The notes under the pieces are model-generated. The model was given only the letters and a program-made list of their open reading frames with translations. It was not told the origin of the DNA and did not search any database. Positions 7,709 to 16,376 of a stretch of 64,000 nucleotides of DNA are shown here, piece after piece. This DNA is from Anaerovibrio sp. RM50 (lineage in GTDB: Bacteria; Bacillota; Negativicutes; Selenomonadales; Selenomonadaceae). Position 1 is the first letter of the stretch. The number at the start of each line of letters is the position of its first letter. The position numbers and the translations under genes were made by a program. The stretch spans positions 66,594 to 130,593 of the forward strand of contig NZ_JHWV01000001.1 of the NCBI RefSeq assembly GCF_000622005.1, read 5' to 3'.

Positions 7709-8941
7709 TCATTTTTTCTTGGCAAAACTTTCTGCATCCGAGGATTTAAAATTATATATAGGCTTCAAAATATCAATAATATTCACTGATTTTGCAACCA
7801 TATCAACAATTTCCCCTAAAGATTTATATGCCATGGGGGCCTCATCAAGAGTACCTTCATTTACAGATGTAGTATATATTCCTTCCATTGCTTTTCTGTA
7901 CTCATCCATTGACAAAGAATTAATCGCCTTTGTTCTTGACATTATACGCCCCGCTCCATGCGGTGCAGAGTAATTCCATTCCGGATTGCCTTTACCTATA
8001 GCCAGTATACTTCCATCTCTCATATTTATAGGAATAAGAACCCTTTCACCCTCATAAGCAGCTATGGCACCTTTTCTAAGAATCATCTTATCGATATCAA
8101 TATAATTGTGTATAGTATGGAATGCGTCCATTCCCTTCATCCCGATTCTCTCAAGAAGGATATCCGCCATAATCTCACGGCTTCTTTTGGCAAAATTCTG
8201 ACAGATCTTAACATCATGGAGATAAGCCTCAAATAACTGTCCAGTCAAATAACAAAGATCCTCTGGCATATCAGGAGTTTCTCGGTCCTTTTTCTCCTTC
8301 AATGCCTTAAGTGCTTGCTGTATTTCCTTATCCCTGCCCTGTTCCTTATATGTGCGAATTATCTTTTCCTGGGTTTTAAGATAATCATTGATACCTTTAT
8401 GCTGATCAATGGCCATATCCTGATATAATTCGGCCACTTGTTTACCTAAGTTACGGCTTCCACTATGAATTACAAGATACTTTATCCCATCTGTGGTTAC
8501 ATCAACCTCGATAAAATGATTTCCCCCACCAAGGGAACCTAGGCTGCATTGAAGCCTATTGATTTTTTTAAGCTGCTCGTAACATTTAAGGCTGGATAAA
8601 TCAAAGGCTTCCTGTGCAATATCCCATACATTCATCCCAGACGGAATATAGTGCGCCGCTTCATCAAGCCTGGCTAAATCAACATCTGACTTACCAAGCT
8701 TTATTGTATACATACCACAACCAATATCCACGCCGACCACATTAGGAACTACCTTGTCAGTTATAGTCATGGTGGTTCCTATAGTGCAGCCTTTACCGGC
8801 ATGAACATCTGGCATGATACGAATACTGCTGCCATCGGTAAACTCATAGTCACACATCCGTCCAATCTGTTTCATAGCAAATGCATCAATCGCAGCTGCA
8901 TAGCAAATAGCTGTATTTCTTTTGCCCTTAATTTCAATCAT
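7709..8941 (-). CDS. rtcB: RtcB-family RNA ligase
   Basis: RtcB joins RNA ends with 2',3'-cyclic phosphate or 3'-phosphate to 5'-OH ends, using GTP and Mn(II). Metal-binding motifs are visible: MPDVHAGKGCTIG, GVDIGCGM, GGGNHFIEV and HSGSRNLGK. The segment SAPHGAGRIMSR holds the guanylylated histidine, and DEAPMAYK lies near the C-terminus. From the ATG at 8941 the length is 410 aa, typical of bacterial RtcB. A GAGG site overlaps the stop of the Ro60 gene and sits 8 bases before this ATG, so the two are translationally coupled. No RtcA cyclase is nearby. The context with Ro60 implies repair of damaged tRNA or other structured RNA. Confidence 0.95.
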   Translation of the reverse strand: MIEIKGKRNTAICYAAAIDAFAMKQIGRMCDYEFTDGSSIRIMPDVHAGKGCTIGTTMTITDKVVPNVVGVDIGCGMYTIKLGKSDVDLARLDEAAHYIPSGMNVWDIAQEAFDLSSLKCYEQLKKINRLQCSLGSLGGGNHFIEVDVTTDGIKYLVIHSGSRNLGKQVAELYQDMAIDQHKGINDYLKTQEKIIRTYKEQGRDKEIQQALKALKEKKDRETPDMPEDLCYLTGQLFEAYLHDVKICQNFAKRSREIMADILLERIGMKGMDAFHTIHNYIDIDKMILRKGAIAAYEGERVLIPINMRDGSILAIGKGNPEWNYSAPHGAGRIMSRTKAINSLSMDEYRKAMEGIYTTSVNEGTLDEAPMAYKSLGEIVDMVAKSVNIIDILKPIYNFKSSDAESFAKKK

Positions 8942-8951
8942 TGTAGTATCC

Positions 8952-10424
8952 TCATGCCACAATCTTCTTATATCTCTCAGAAGAAATAACTCTCATCATA
9001 AACTGGTACGGATTCAGACTATTTTCCTGCACCATGGAAAATATCTGCGGGGTGCATCCGGAAATCAGTGTAACCCCCTTTTCATTAATGGTAACAGGCT
9101 GTTGTCTGCTTCTGCTGTCAACATTCCAGAACACCAACTCTGGCAACCTGTAGCCGTGCTTTTCAAAATTTCCCTTGGCATTTTCAAAATTTGTCAAAGA
9201 AGAATTTTCTGCACAGCAATCAAACTCCATATCGGATATTATATAAAGCCTTGTGGGCATATCCTTTTGTGAAAGTCGATTTTTTACTGCCGTCCTGAGG
9301 ATAATGTCAAATGTAGCAGCAATATCAGTATTACTGCATTCATTGTATCCCATGCAATAGTTTATCTTCTCATAAATATCTCGTCCCTTTATCTCAACAA
9401 GCTGCGGTGTGTTCGAAAAAGTTATAAAATGGCCCTTAAACGCCCCGGTATTATGCTCAGCAAAATAGATTCCCAAGGACTCTGCCACTGCTGCAGGCAA
9501 AGGATTATTTCCCCAATACATAGAGCCGGAACCATCCACAACTGCCAAAGCATTCTCACTTCCAACATAATTCTCCAGAGAATTCCAGGCCACATCCAAG
9601 GCATGTCTTTCCCCTTCCGTGATACCTTCGTATCCCCTTGCTCTATTAATGATTGGCGCAACAATATCATAGGGCGTAAGAGTACCTGTATGCATAACGG
9701 AAGAATCTGCCTCAGCTCTGTCCAGAAAATCCATATATCTCTCCTGGTCATTCCTGTAAAATGCCCGTCTATATTTAAGAAGCGCCTTGGAAGGCTGCTT
9801 CTCATAATCAAATGAATAATCCTTTTCTCTGAGATTATTCTCTATAATTTTGATACGCCCACGCAAAGCTGTCAGCAGTTTTCTGTAGGCAGCATCAGTA
9901 AGGCCTAATTTCTTAGCAATCTTTTTCCCGGCTTTTACGGTATCCTTATTGCTGGCATTCACAGATGGAAGCCACTTTGCAAGCAAAGACACCCCACCAC
10001 CATTTTCAAGTGCCTTCCTATCGTCATCAAGCTGCTTCCTGAAATAATCCATAAGAATATCCTCGCAAGGAGTATTTAACAAGACAAGAAGGTCATCATA
10101 TCTGCCATACTCTGCGACATATTCTATGTTCTTCTTAACTGTTTCCTGTTCATTTTTTGCCAAATAGCCCAGAATGGTTTTAAAGGTTCTTCTTTCTCCC
10201 AGGCCGCCTCTAATATCTCTTGCATAGAAGAGAATCTTGGTTGCCAAATCAGGATTTTCAGCATAAGCCTTTATAAATCTCGTAATTATATCTTCCTCAT
10301 CTGCATGCCTTAATGCTCCAACTGTAGCAAAAAAATCCAGGCAGTCTGACATAGTTGATTTATATGTAACCGCACCATTCTCAGTATAACCCTTGTTTGC
10401 TTCATTTTTCAAAAGGTCTAACAT
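8952..10424 (-). CDS. Ro60/TROVE domain RNA-binding ring protein with vWA domain
   Basis: Bacterial Ro60 orthologues (Rsr) form a HEAT-repeat ring that binds Y RNAs and misfolded RNA and can tether an exonuclease. The 490 aa protein has an N-terminal TROVE domain (about 1-280) with helical repeats such as KILFYARDIRGGLGERRTF. The C-terminal von Willebrand A domain has a MIDAS motif AVVDGSGSM and a later ISDMEFD. The ATG at 10424 is chosen for its GGGAGGA site 7 bases upstream; earlier ATGs lack one. It overlaps the signals of rtcB, so the pair forms an operon. A structured RNA candidate lies just upstream on the same strand. Confidence 0.93.
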   Translation of the reverse strand: MLDLLKNEANKGYTENGAVTYKSTMSDCLDFFATVGALRHADEEDIITRFIKAYAENPDLATKILFYARDIRGGLGERRTFKTILGYLAKNEQETVKKNIEYVAEYGRYDDLLVLLNTPCEDILMDYFRKQLDDDRKALENGGGVSLLAKWLPSVNASNKDTVKAGKKIAKKLGLTDAAYRKLLTALRGRIKIIENNLREKDYSFDYEKQPSKALLKYRRAFYRNDQERYMDFLDRAEADSSVMHTGTLTPYDIVAPIINRARGYEGITEGERHALDVAWNSLENYVGSENALAVVDGSGSMYWGNNPLPAAVAESLGIYFAEHNTGAFKGHFITFSNTPQLVEIKGRDIYEKINYCMGYNECSNTDIAATFDIILRTAVKNRLSQKDMPTRLYIISDMEFDCCAENSSLTNFENAKGNFEKHGYRLPELVFWNVDSRSRQQPVTINEKGVTLISGCTPQIFSMVQENSLNPYQFMMRVISSERYKKIVA

Positions 10425-10572
10425 TTTCAGTTCCTCCCTACATACAACCACAAGATACATTCTTAACATGACAGAAAGACTCTGCCTTTCCATCATGACA
10501 GATGATAATCACCTAATCTGATTCTGCTATATTGTTTGCTGTTAGCATCTTTTAAGTTGTTATGCGGCCCAT

Positions 10573-10663
10573 GGAATGTAGCCCCGATGAGCCTCAAGAT
10601 ACAATTTTACAGACCGCCGCGAGCTCTTACCACGCAATGCCAGAATCGTGCTACATACAATCC
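10573..10663 (-). ncRNA. Candidate Y RNA-like / tRNA-like structured RNA
   Basis: On the minus strand, directly ahead of the Ro60 gene, a perfect 7-bp helix ATGTAGC/GCTACAT (10650-10656 with 10576-10582) closes an 81-nt unit. It extends inward by CGAT/ATCG across a small internal loop and outward by GGA/TCC past a 4-nt bulge. A long closing helix with bulges is the general plan of Y RNAs, whose genes often sit next to Ro60. Inside are pieces that look like tRNA: GTGGTAAGAGC (D-arm-like) and GCGGT-CTGTAAA-ATTGT, which matches a tRNA-Tyr anticodon loop. No complete cloverleaf or T-arm can be drawn, so it is not a normal tRNA. The ends and promoter are not known. Confidence 0.4.
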
Positions 10664-10844
10664 TTCAACGGTTTATCATATATGTGCTGTTTGTATCTTT
10701 CTTCCTTTGGGTAATCTTTGGTTTTCACAAGACACCTTTTTAAAGACAGAATTTTTCCTGCATTCTGCAGTTTTCTGGTCCAACGCTTTTCCATTTAGTT
10801 GATCGCATATAAAATTGCTGTATGTGTCTTTTACTGCAAACTAT

Positions 10845-10861
10845 CCCCAATAATTGTGGGG
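10845..10861. promoter_or_regulatory. Operator-like inverted repeat with CCCCAATAAT core
   Basis: CCCCAATAATTGTGGGG has 5-bp outer arms and shares CCCCAATWAT with the two direct repeats at 10927 and 10982. It lies on the Ro60 side of the divergent region and may let the WYL protein act on the Ro60-RtcB transcript. Confidence 0.4.
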
Positions 10862-10926
10862 ACGTGCTTTGGTGTTCTTATGATACAACAGAAAAAAGGA
10901 TATTGAAAGAAGCAGTTTTCTACGAT

Positions 10927-10997
10927 ATTACAACCCCAATTATTATTTATTTTATGCTATAATTGAATATAATATCATAAAATTACAACCCCAATTA
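10927..10997 (+). repeat. Two 16-bp direct repeats flanking the WYL promoter
   Basis: The 16-mer ATTACAACCCCAATTA occurs exactly at 10927-10942 and 10982-10997, 55 bp apart (about five helical turns). Two TATAAT boxes lie between the copies. The placement is that of autoregulatory operators, and ribbon-helix-helix proteins typically bind such direct repeats. Confidence 0.7.
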
Positions 10998-11006
10998 GGA
11001 GGCACT

Positions 11007-11999
11007 ATGACAGAGAAATACAAAATTTATATACCAAAAGAAATGAAATCTCGGCTTTTAAATGATGCTGAACTTTTTGAATTCACCAAGAAGGATGGCT
11101 CCATCAACTTAAATGCCTTTTTGAAAGAGCTGCTGATCAATTATTTCGATGAATACAGGGACAAAAAAGCAACGCTTCTTAGTACGATTCTTGCAGACCT
11201 TAGTGAATTCCCGTCTATTTCCCGAACTGATGCAAATGCAATAGCAGATAAAATCATTAATACATACATGAAAAGCGACAAATATCGAACAGAGCGAACC
11301 ACGGCAATCACCCTTACAGTAAGTGGCCGTTCCTTTGATGTTATGAAATCCATTGAGAATAATCTGCTTACAGATATTTCCTTGTCGCAATATATTAATG
11401 ACCTCTTTAGTTCATATCTATCCATAGCACGTGACAAGCGTGAAATGATTATTTTCCGAAATACCTTTGAAGAATTAAATGAAGCAATACAAAGTAAAAG
11501 GATAATTACCTTTTCCACCTCTACAGTTAAGGACCTTATATTTGAGGTAAACCCATATCTCATAGCCGCATCCAAGGAAGAGCAATGTAACTACCTCTTA
11601 TGTACAGATGTCATTAACCAAACAATTCATACATATAGGGTCTCCAGAATTACCGCACTGTACACTACTTCAAAATGCTATATTCCTGACGAAGCTCTCC
11701 GCCAGCAAATACTTGAAATTGCACAAAAGAATCCCCAGTCAACCTCAAAATATATTGATGCAGTAGTAAAGTTGACAGACCGTGGCGTTCATAAGTTCCG
11801 AATGATTGTAAAAAACAGACCAGATGTACAAAAAAAAGAAGGAAATACCTATTACTTCAATTGGCCAAAATTTGCCCTTGAAGACTATTTCCACCGCTTC
11901 GGATATGATGCTCTCATAATTTCTCCCGAAGAGTGTCGGGAATCAATGAAACGTTTCTACGGAAGATCATTAGACGTGTACATGAAAAATCGTCTCTAA
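11007..11999 (+). CDS. WYL-domain transcriptional regulator
   Basis: This 330 aa protein has an N-terminal region (about 1-150) with two similar units, KIYIPKEMKSRLLNDAE and ITLTVSGRSFDVMKSIE. Each begins with a short strand and helices, resembling ribbon-helix-helix DNA-binding modules. A WYL domain follows at about 165-240 (IITFSTSTVKDLIFEVNPYLIAASKEEQCNYLLC onward, through TYRVSRITALY), then a WCX-like C-terminus. WYL domains sense nucleic acid or nucleotide ligands and often control defence or RNA repair loci. AGGAGG precedes the ATG. It is divergent from the Ro60-RtcB operon, so it is the likely regulator of it and of itself. The RHH assignment is by eye. Confidence 0.75.
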   Translation: MTEKYKIYIPKEMKSRLLNDAELFEFTKKDGSINLNAFLKELLINYFDEYRDKKATLLSTILADLSEFPSISRTDANAIADKIINTYMKSDKYRTERTTAITLTVSGRSFDVMKSIENNLLTDISLSQYINDLFSSYLSIARDKREMIIFRNTFEELNEAIQSKRIITFSTSTVKDLIFEVNPYLIAASKEEQCNYLLCTDVINQTIHTYRVSRITALYTTSKCYIPDEALRQQILEIAQKNPQSTSKYIDAVVKLTDRGVHKFRMIVKNRPDVQKKEGNTYYFNWPKFALEDYFHRFGYDALIISPEECRESMKRFYGRSLDVYMKNRL

Positions 12000-12445
12000 G
12001 TATGAGGGAAACCGTATGTTTCATTGGCAGCCTCTTTCTCATACCACAATCTTGCTTTTGAATCAGATACCCGTAATAGGACAGAATAATGTGTCCAAGA
12101 TAGCATAGGAGAAGATTGTGCAGTCAGTGATTGCACAATCTCTGGGAACATACGATAAAATTCCAAATATTGATATATTGCTCTTTTGGAAAAGCCCCTC
12201 CCATACTTTTCAGTAAGCTTAGTTGAAAGTGTAGCTATAATCTTCAATCCATAATTATCTTCACGCTTGTTGCTGACCAGTTCTTCTTCAGCAATTCTCT
12301 TTCCCAATAACCAGTTTCTTTTCAACAGTTCAACATTCACCGCGTGAAAAGCTGCCTTCTGAGAATTTTCTATTATCCTGCATACATCATCAACTATATT
12401 GGTAGTTACCTCATAGTTAATATTCAGCACCTCATTGTTAGCCAT
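11996..12445 (-). pseudogene. Truncated DUF1016 (YhcG-type) nuclease, N-terminal part only
   Basis: The 149 aa reading frame matches the N-terminal domain of DUF1016/YhcG proteins. Recognisable pieces are NWLLGKRIAEEE, YGLKIIATLSTKLTEKYGRGFS, LEFYRMFPEIVQ and LSWTHYSVLLRVSDSKARLWYEKEA. Full proteins run to about 340 aa, adding the rest of the N-domain and a PD-(D/E)XK nuclease. Here the match stops at the point where the family normally reads NWSxRxLxRQI; the frame instead ends YGFPHT and a stop that overlaps the WYL gene's 3' end by 4 bp. The ATG at 12445 follows GGGAGGA. The abrupt end suggests a rearrangement boundary of the WYL-Ro60-RtcB island. Confidence 0.75.
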
Positions 12446-12589
12446 AATACTGCTTCCTCCCAACTCTTATCATTTCTCCACAACATTTTACAAGTATAAT
12501 TATCATATCTACATAATATTATTAATTATATATTATATTTCATCTAATAATATTATGCAATATTATTGCTTTACATTATCTTTTTTTCA

Positions 12590-12626
12590 AAAATAAAGAA
12601 CCCATGGGAAAGTTATCCCCCATAGG
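12590..12626 (-). terminator. Intrinsic terminator of the PSD-like gene
   Basis: On the minus strand an 8-bp stem (CCTATGGG with CCCATGGG, one G-T pair) is followed by TTCTTTATTTTTG. Confidence 0.65.
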
Positions 12627-12653
12627 CCCTTTTCAGCATTATAAACAAACTAT

Positions 12654-13922
12654 TCAATGCCTGGACGGAATAAGTGAAGCATAAGACTCACCCATCAGAA
12701 CATGCTTATATCCTTCGCCTGAATCCTTCTGCGGACAGGTGAGGCTAACATCCACACAGGATTGGAATACCATAACAATGTCGCTGCCACCAAAGAGAAA
12801 ATACCCCATAGGATCCCCCTTCCTGACAACATCTCCCACAGCCAGATTATCTTCCCAGTTGCAGGAGCAGATCTGAGACATTCCAATAGGTAAAATAGCC
12901 ACAAGGCCATACTCATCTGTATCAATAACAACGCAATCCCTGGTTTCAATCATTTGCCATCCTGGAATTTCATCAATCAAACGATAGCGGGACAGCTTTG
13001 GATCCCACTCAGTAACTCCGCCGGCAGCGTTGGTCCCCGGGATTTTGCGCAGCTCAACAATTTTTCCGCTAACCGGGAAATGATACCGATGATAGTCATT
13101 TACATCAAGGAAAGTATGGGTTAAGGTACCACCCTTAAATGCATCGCCATAAGCGGAGCCAGGTCCCAGTAATTGAGGGATAGATGTAAAGTTAGCGGAC
13201 TTAATGGCAACCCCTTCTTTTTGTATAAGATTACCTGTTTCGTCTATCTGCCAAATCCCCTGCGGGGTGGAATCTGCCGGAGCAACCACCTGGCTATCCG
13301 CAATTGGACGAACAGATGGATCTACCAAATGGCGGGCAAACCAGTCGTTAAAGCTGTTCCATACATTATGGTCTGCATACCAACCATACTGCATATTCAT
13401 GGAAGGATCCTGCTTTATTCTCTGATAGTAGCTGTCCTTCCAGCTCTCCTTTGTCGAAAGGAACCGGCCCCATTCATTGGAATAGTCCCGACACCAAGTG
13501 GCAATAGGTTCATGATACTGAAGGGAAGGATAGTAGTATCCGCGGTTCTCCAGCTCCTCCAGTGGCTGATCCACTATAAACCAGAAATAATCAACGCTCT
13601 GATCTATATGGCTATATAGTGTAGGATAAGATGCATCCGAAAGCACATTCCACGGCATACAGGTCACGGCCCAATCCAGAAATGTATATAATTCATCCAC
13701 ACTTTGAATCGGATTGGTGTTGTGGTCCGGATTAATTACACGGGCCTTTGCAATGGATTTTTCCATCAGCCTCATCAGCTCAGGATCATCATTCAGATAT
13801 TTCATCATGGAGATAGTGGCCTGAGAATGAGGCAAACCTGATGGTGGAACTGCCGCCTGTGCCCCGATGCTGTAAAGCAGCAACACCATCCCCAACAACA
13901 ACGTAACGACTTTTCTTTGCAT
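12654..13922 (-). CDS. Secreted phosphatidylserine decarboxylase-like protein
   Basis: A signal peptide (about 1-23, ending AQAA) precedes a novel N-terminal region and a C-terminal PSD-like domain. The PSD signatures are FNDWFARHL, a VAPADSTPQG segment, THTFLDVNDYHRYHFPVSG with the conserved histidines, a GMSQICSC stretch and GDPMGYFLFGGSD. In PSD the last motif (LGST, or GGS in variants) is the self-cleavage site that forms the pyruvoyl group, and the GGS core is kept here. Classical bacterial PSD is an inner-membrane enzyme without an export signal, so a 422 aa secreted form is unusual. It may act on phospholipid or another amino-acid conjugate outside the cytoplasm. It stands alone, with its own terminator. 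Confidence 0.8.
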   Translation of the reverse strand: MQRKVVTLLLGMVLLLYSIGAQAAVPPSGLPHSQATISMMKYLNDDPELMRLMEKSIAKARVINPDHNTNPIQSVDELYTFLDWAVTCMPWNVLSDASYPTLYSHIDQSVDYFWFIVDQPLEELENRGYYYPSLQYHEPIATWCRDYSNEWGRFLSTKESWKDSYYQRIKQDPSMNMQYGWYADHNVWNSFNDWFARHLVDPSVRPIADSQVVAPADSTPQGIWQIDETGNLIQKEGVAIKSANFTSIPQLLGPGSAYGDAFKGGTLTHTFLDVNDYHRYHFPVSGKIVELRKIPGTNAAGGVTEWDPKLSRYRLIDEIPGWQMIETRDCVVIDTDEYGLVAILPIGMSQICSCNWEDNLAVGDVVRKGDPMGYFLFGGSDIVMVFQSCVDVSLTCPQKDSGEGYKHVLMGESYASLIPSRH

Positions 13923-14049
13923 AAAAAGAACCTCCTTCCTTCTATCCGTAAATGAATAAACATATCGACATAATCTGGTTTTTACTTCGACATATTATTT
14001 GAAAAATCCTTCTGCTTTAACTGCTGACACCCCCTCGACAAGCACAAAA

Positions 14050-14080
14050 AATCCGCACCCACTATAAATGGATGCGGATT
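14050..14080 (-). terminator. Intrinsic terminator of the chemoreceptor gene
   Basis: AATCCGCA (14050-14057) and TGCGGATT (14073-14080) form a perfect 8-bp stem; on the minus strand it is followed by a run of T residues. Confidence 0.85.
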
Positions 14081-14091
14081 GCATTTAAAAA

Positions 14092-16068
14092 TTAAATTTT
14101 AAACTTGCCGGTTTCCTGAGAAAGGTCAGTTGCAAGGGATGCCAATGCCTGGGAGGCAGAAGCAATTTCCTCGGAGGACGCTGACTGTTCCTCTGCAGCT
14201 GCAGAAATAGTCTGCGTATGGTCACTGGTAACACGGCTTACATCATCAATGTTATCAACAGCCTTTACGATATTTCTGGTACCAGAAGCAACGGTAGCAG
14301 CTGACTTACTGATAGAGTGCATCTTCTGTTCAATGCTTGTTACCATTTCCATAATCTTGGTAAACTGTACGCCTACACCCTGCACAGCCTCAGCTCCTTG
14401 CTGAACCTCAACAGAGCCCTGCTGCATTGCAGTAACAGCCGCTGAAGTATCATTCTGAACAGAGCTGATACGCTCCTTTATTTCCTCGGCAGCCGCTGAA
14501 GACTGTTCAGCCAGTTTTCTTACTTCCTCAGCAACAACGGAGAAGCCTCGTCCAGCATCTCCAGCCCGTGCAGCCTCAATTGCCGCATTAAGGGCCAACA
14601 GATTTGTCTGGTCAGCAATGCTGGCAATGGTTTCAACTATCTGGCCTATCTGCTGGGAATTATCACCCAGCTTCTGAACAACGCCCTCCAGCTGACGAAC
14701 TGATTTCTCAATTCCCTGCATACGCTCAGTAGCATGCTTCATCAATTCCTCGCCCTGACGAGCTGCATTGGCTGTTTCTGCAGTATCTGCTGCAACCTCC
14801 TGGGCCTCAGCAGTCATGTTATCGATATCCAAAGAAACATTATCTACATTCTCTCTGGTGCCATCAACATTCTGCAGCTGCTTTTCCATACCCTCAGCAA
14901 CTTCAGTAACCGTTTCAGCTACATTAGTAGCCGCCTGAGCTGCCTGATGGGCTCCAGCAGTCAATTCCTCACTGGAAGCTGCCAACATTTCAGCAGATTT
15001 CTTAACACCGCCGATAAGCTTTTTCAGATTTTCGTTCATGTTATTAACATCGGCAGAAAGCTGTCCTAACTCATCCTCAGAATCAACATGGAGCGGACGC
15101 TGATCCAATATACCATTGGACATTTCATTAACACGGTCAGCCAAATGCTCTACGACCCTGACAATACGGGTAGAGAATTTCAAGCAAGCAAATACTATCA
15201 ATAAAATACCAACTATAGTAAGAATACCATAAACTATTTTCATAGTGCGAAGCTGACTAAATACGAAGCTGGTTGGAGCTGATACTACTGCCTTCCAGCC
15301 AGAAGTAGGAATAGTAGCATAAGCAACTACCTTCTCTTCGCCACCAGCGTCAGTTACAAAAAAGCCCTTATCATTATTTTTAATCTCGGTGGCAAAGGCC
15401 TTAAGAATCGGATTATCATCTGTTTTAGACAGGTTTTCTTCTTCATTGGCAGAGGCAATAATAATACCACTCTCAGGGTTTATCAGCATGCCCTTGCCCT
15501 CGCCACGGAATTTAATGGCCTTAGCCTGCTCAGCCAAGGTATCTATCTTAACGTCTTCACTAAATACGCCACCGACAGCGCCCTTACGATCATAAGGGAC
15601 GGCAATAGTAACAACCATACTTCCACTGCTGACGTCCTTGTATGGATCAGTATAAATAATGTGACCTGCCTTTTTTGCATCTACATACCATGGACGCTTA
15701 GTCCATTCTCCCTGTCCAGTCAAGTCCCCATCATGCCATGCCATAGCAAATCCGTCATCCATTGCATGAATATCATCAAGGACTTCCTTATCATCGGCAA
15801 TTTGCCCTACCAATTCATGACGCTTCATCATATCTGTACTATCAGCCGGAATCTGTTTAAATACATTAGCACCAGATATAACTATCTGCCCCTTGGCATT
15901 AAGCCAAGCGTCAGCCTGAGCAGACTGTCTTCCTATTTCGGCTATAATCTCTTCTTCCATAGTCTTTTCCAGTGAAGTAGAAGCTGTAAAATAACCAATA
16001 ATAGATACAACGGCCATTATTACACCTGCTATACCGGACAGCATAAAAAACTTTTGTTTAATACCCAT
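14092..16068 (-). CDS. Methyl-accepting chemotaxis protein, dCache type
   Basis: A 658 aa transmembrane chemoreceptor. The first membrane segment is at about 7-28, followed by a large periplasmic region with dCache features ([38 protein letters not shown]). A second membrane helix (about 278-300), a HAMP linker and a cytoplasmic signalling domain follow. The hairpin tip reads [20 protein letters not shown]. dCache domains usually bind small ligands such as amino acids or amines. The downstream genes are unrelated, so it is monocistronic. Confidence 0.93.
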   Translation of the reverse strand: MGIKQKFFMLSGIAGVIMAVVSIIGYFTASTSLEKTMEEEIIAEIGRQSAQADAWLNAKGQIVISGANVFKQIPADSTDMMKRHELVGQIADDKEVLDDIHAMDDGFAMAWHDGDLTGQGEWTKRPWYVDAKKAGHIIYTDPYKDVSSGSMVVTIAVPYDRKGAVGGVFSEDVKIDTLAEQAKAIKFRGEGKGMLINPESGIIIASANEEENLSKTDDNPILKAFATEIKNNDKGFFVTDAGGEEKVVAYATIPTSGWKAVVSAPTSFVFSQLRTMKIVYGILTIVGILLIVFACLKFSTRIVRVVEHLADRVNEMSNGILDQRPLHVDSEDELGQLSADVNNMNENLKKLIGGVKKSAEMLAASSEELTAGAHQAAQAATNVAETVTEVAEGMEKQLQNVDGTRENVDNVSLDIDNMTAEAQEVAADTAETANAARQGEELMKHATERMQGIEKSVRQLEGVVQKLGDNSQQIGQIVETIASIADQTNLLALNAAIEAARAGDAGRGFSVVAEEVRKLAEQSSAAAEEIKERISSVQNDTSAAVTAMQQGSVEVQQGAEAVQGVGVQFTKIMEMVTSIEQKMHSISKSAATVASGTRNIVKAVDNIDDVSRVTSDHTQTISAAAEEQSASSEEIASASQALASLATDLSQETGKFKI

Positions 16069-16376
16069 TTTCTTTATACCTTCCTTTCCTATTACTTTTT
16101 ACCTACTATTTTCATGATATCATTAACCTATATTTTATTCAATATTTCATCCAAAAATTTATTATTGCTATTATGTATCCCAAACACAGCAATTAATTAT
16201 AAAAATTTTTATTTTTTCGCTTAATTTTCTTAGCTTAGGTGTTTCGTCCCCGTTTTATACAAGAAGTACATTTTTATACGTTTTATACATCAAAATTGAT
16301 ATTGTTTGACTCAGAGCCATGTCAGGTAATATACTTATCCTTGATATTTTACTCAAATGAAGGAAAGTGTATCATA
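16069..16376. other. Intergenic region with divergent promoters
   Basis: About 300 AT-rich bases between the divergent chemoreceptor gene and the exported-protein gene. The only clear signal is the plus-strand promoter at 16306-16335. Confidence 0.5.
16306..16335 (+). promoter_or_regulatory. Promoter of the exported-protein gene
   Basis: TTGACT (16306-16311) and TATACT (16330-16335) with an 18-base spacer lie about 40 bp before the ATG at 16377. Confidence 0.5.

Larger units (their letters stand above)
10425..11006. other. Regulatory region between the Ro60 operon and the WYL gene
   Basis: About 580 bases without a convincing protein gene. It contains the candidate RNA (10573-10663), a short inverted repeat (10845-10861) and two 16-bp direct repeats (10927-10942, 10982-10997). 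Two TATAAT boxes (10958-10963, 10968-10973) precede the WYL gene. No sure minus-strand promoter was located. Confidence 0.6.

Noticed and set aside
10576-10656. A functional tRNA-Tyr gene on the minus strand
   Set aside because: The anticodon-loop match is good, but no T-arm, CCA-adjacent acceptor or long variable arm can be placed.
10536-10802. An 88-codon open frame on the plus strand between the Ro60 and WYL genes
   Set aside because: No ribosome binding site, unusual composition, and it lies over the candidate structured RNA and regulatory DNA.
10828-10860. Possible sigma-54 promoter (TTGGGG...TTTGC) for the Ro60-RtcB operon on the minus strand
   Set aside because: GG and GC are 9 rather than 10 bases apart and the conserved GGCAC is missing.
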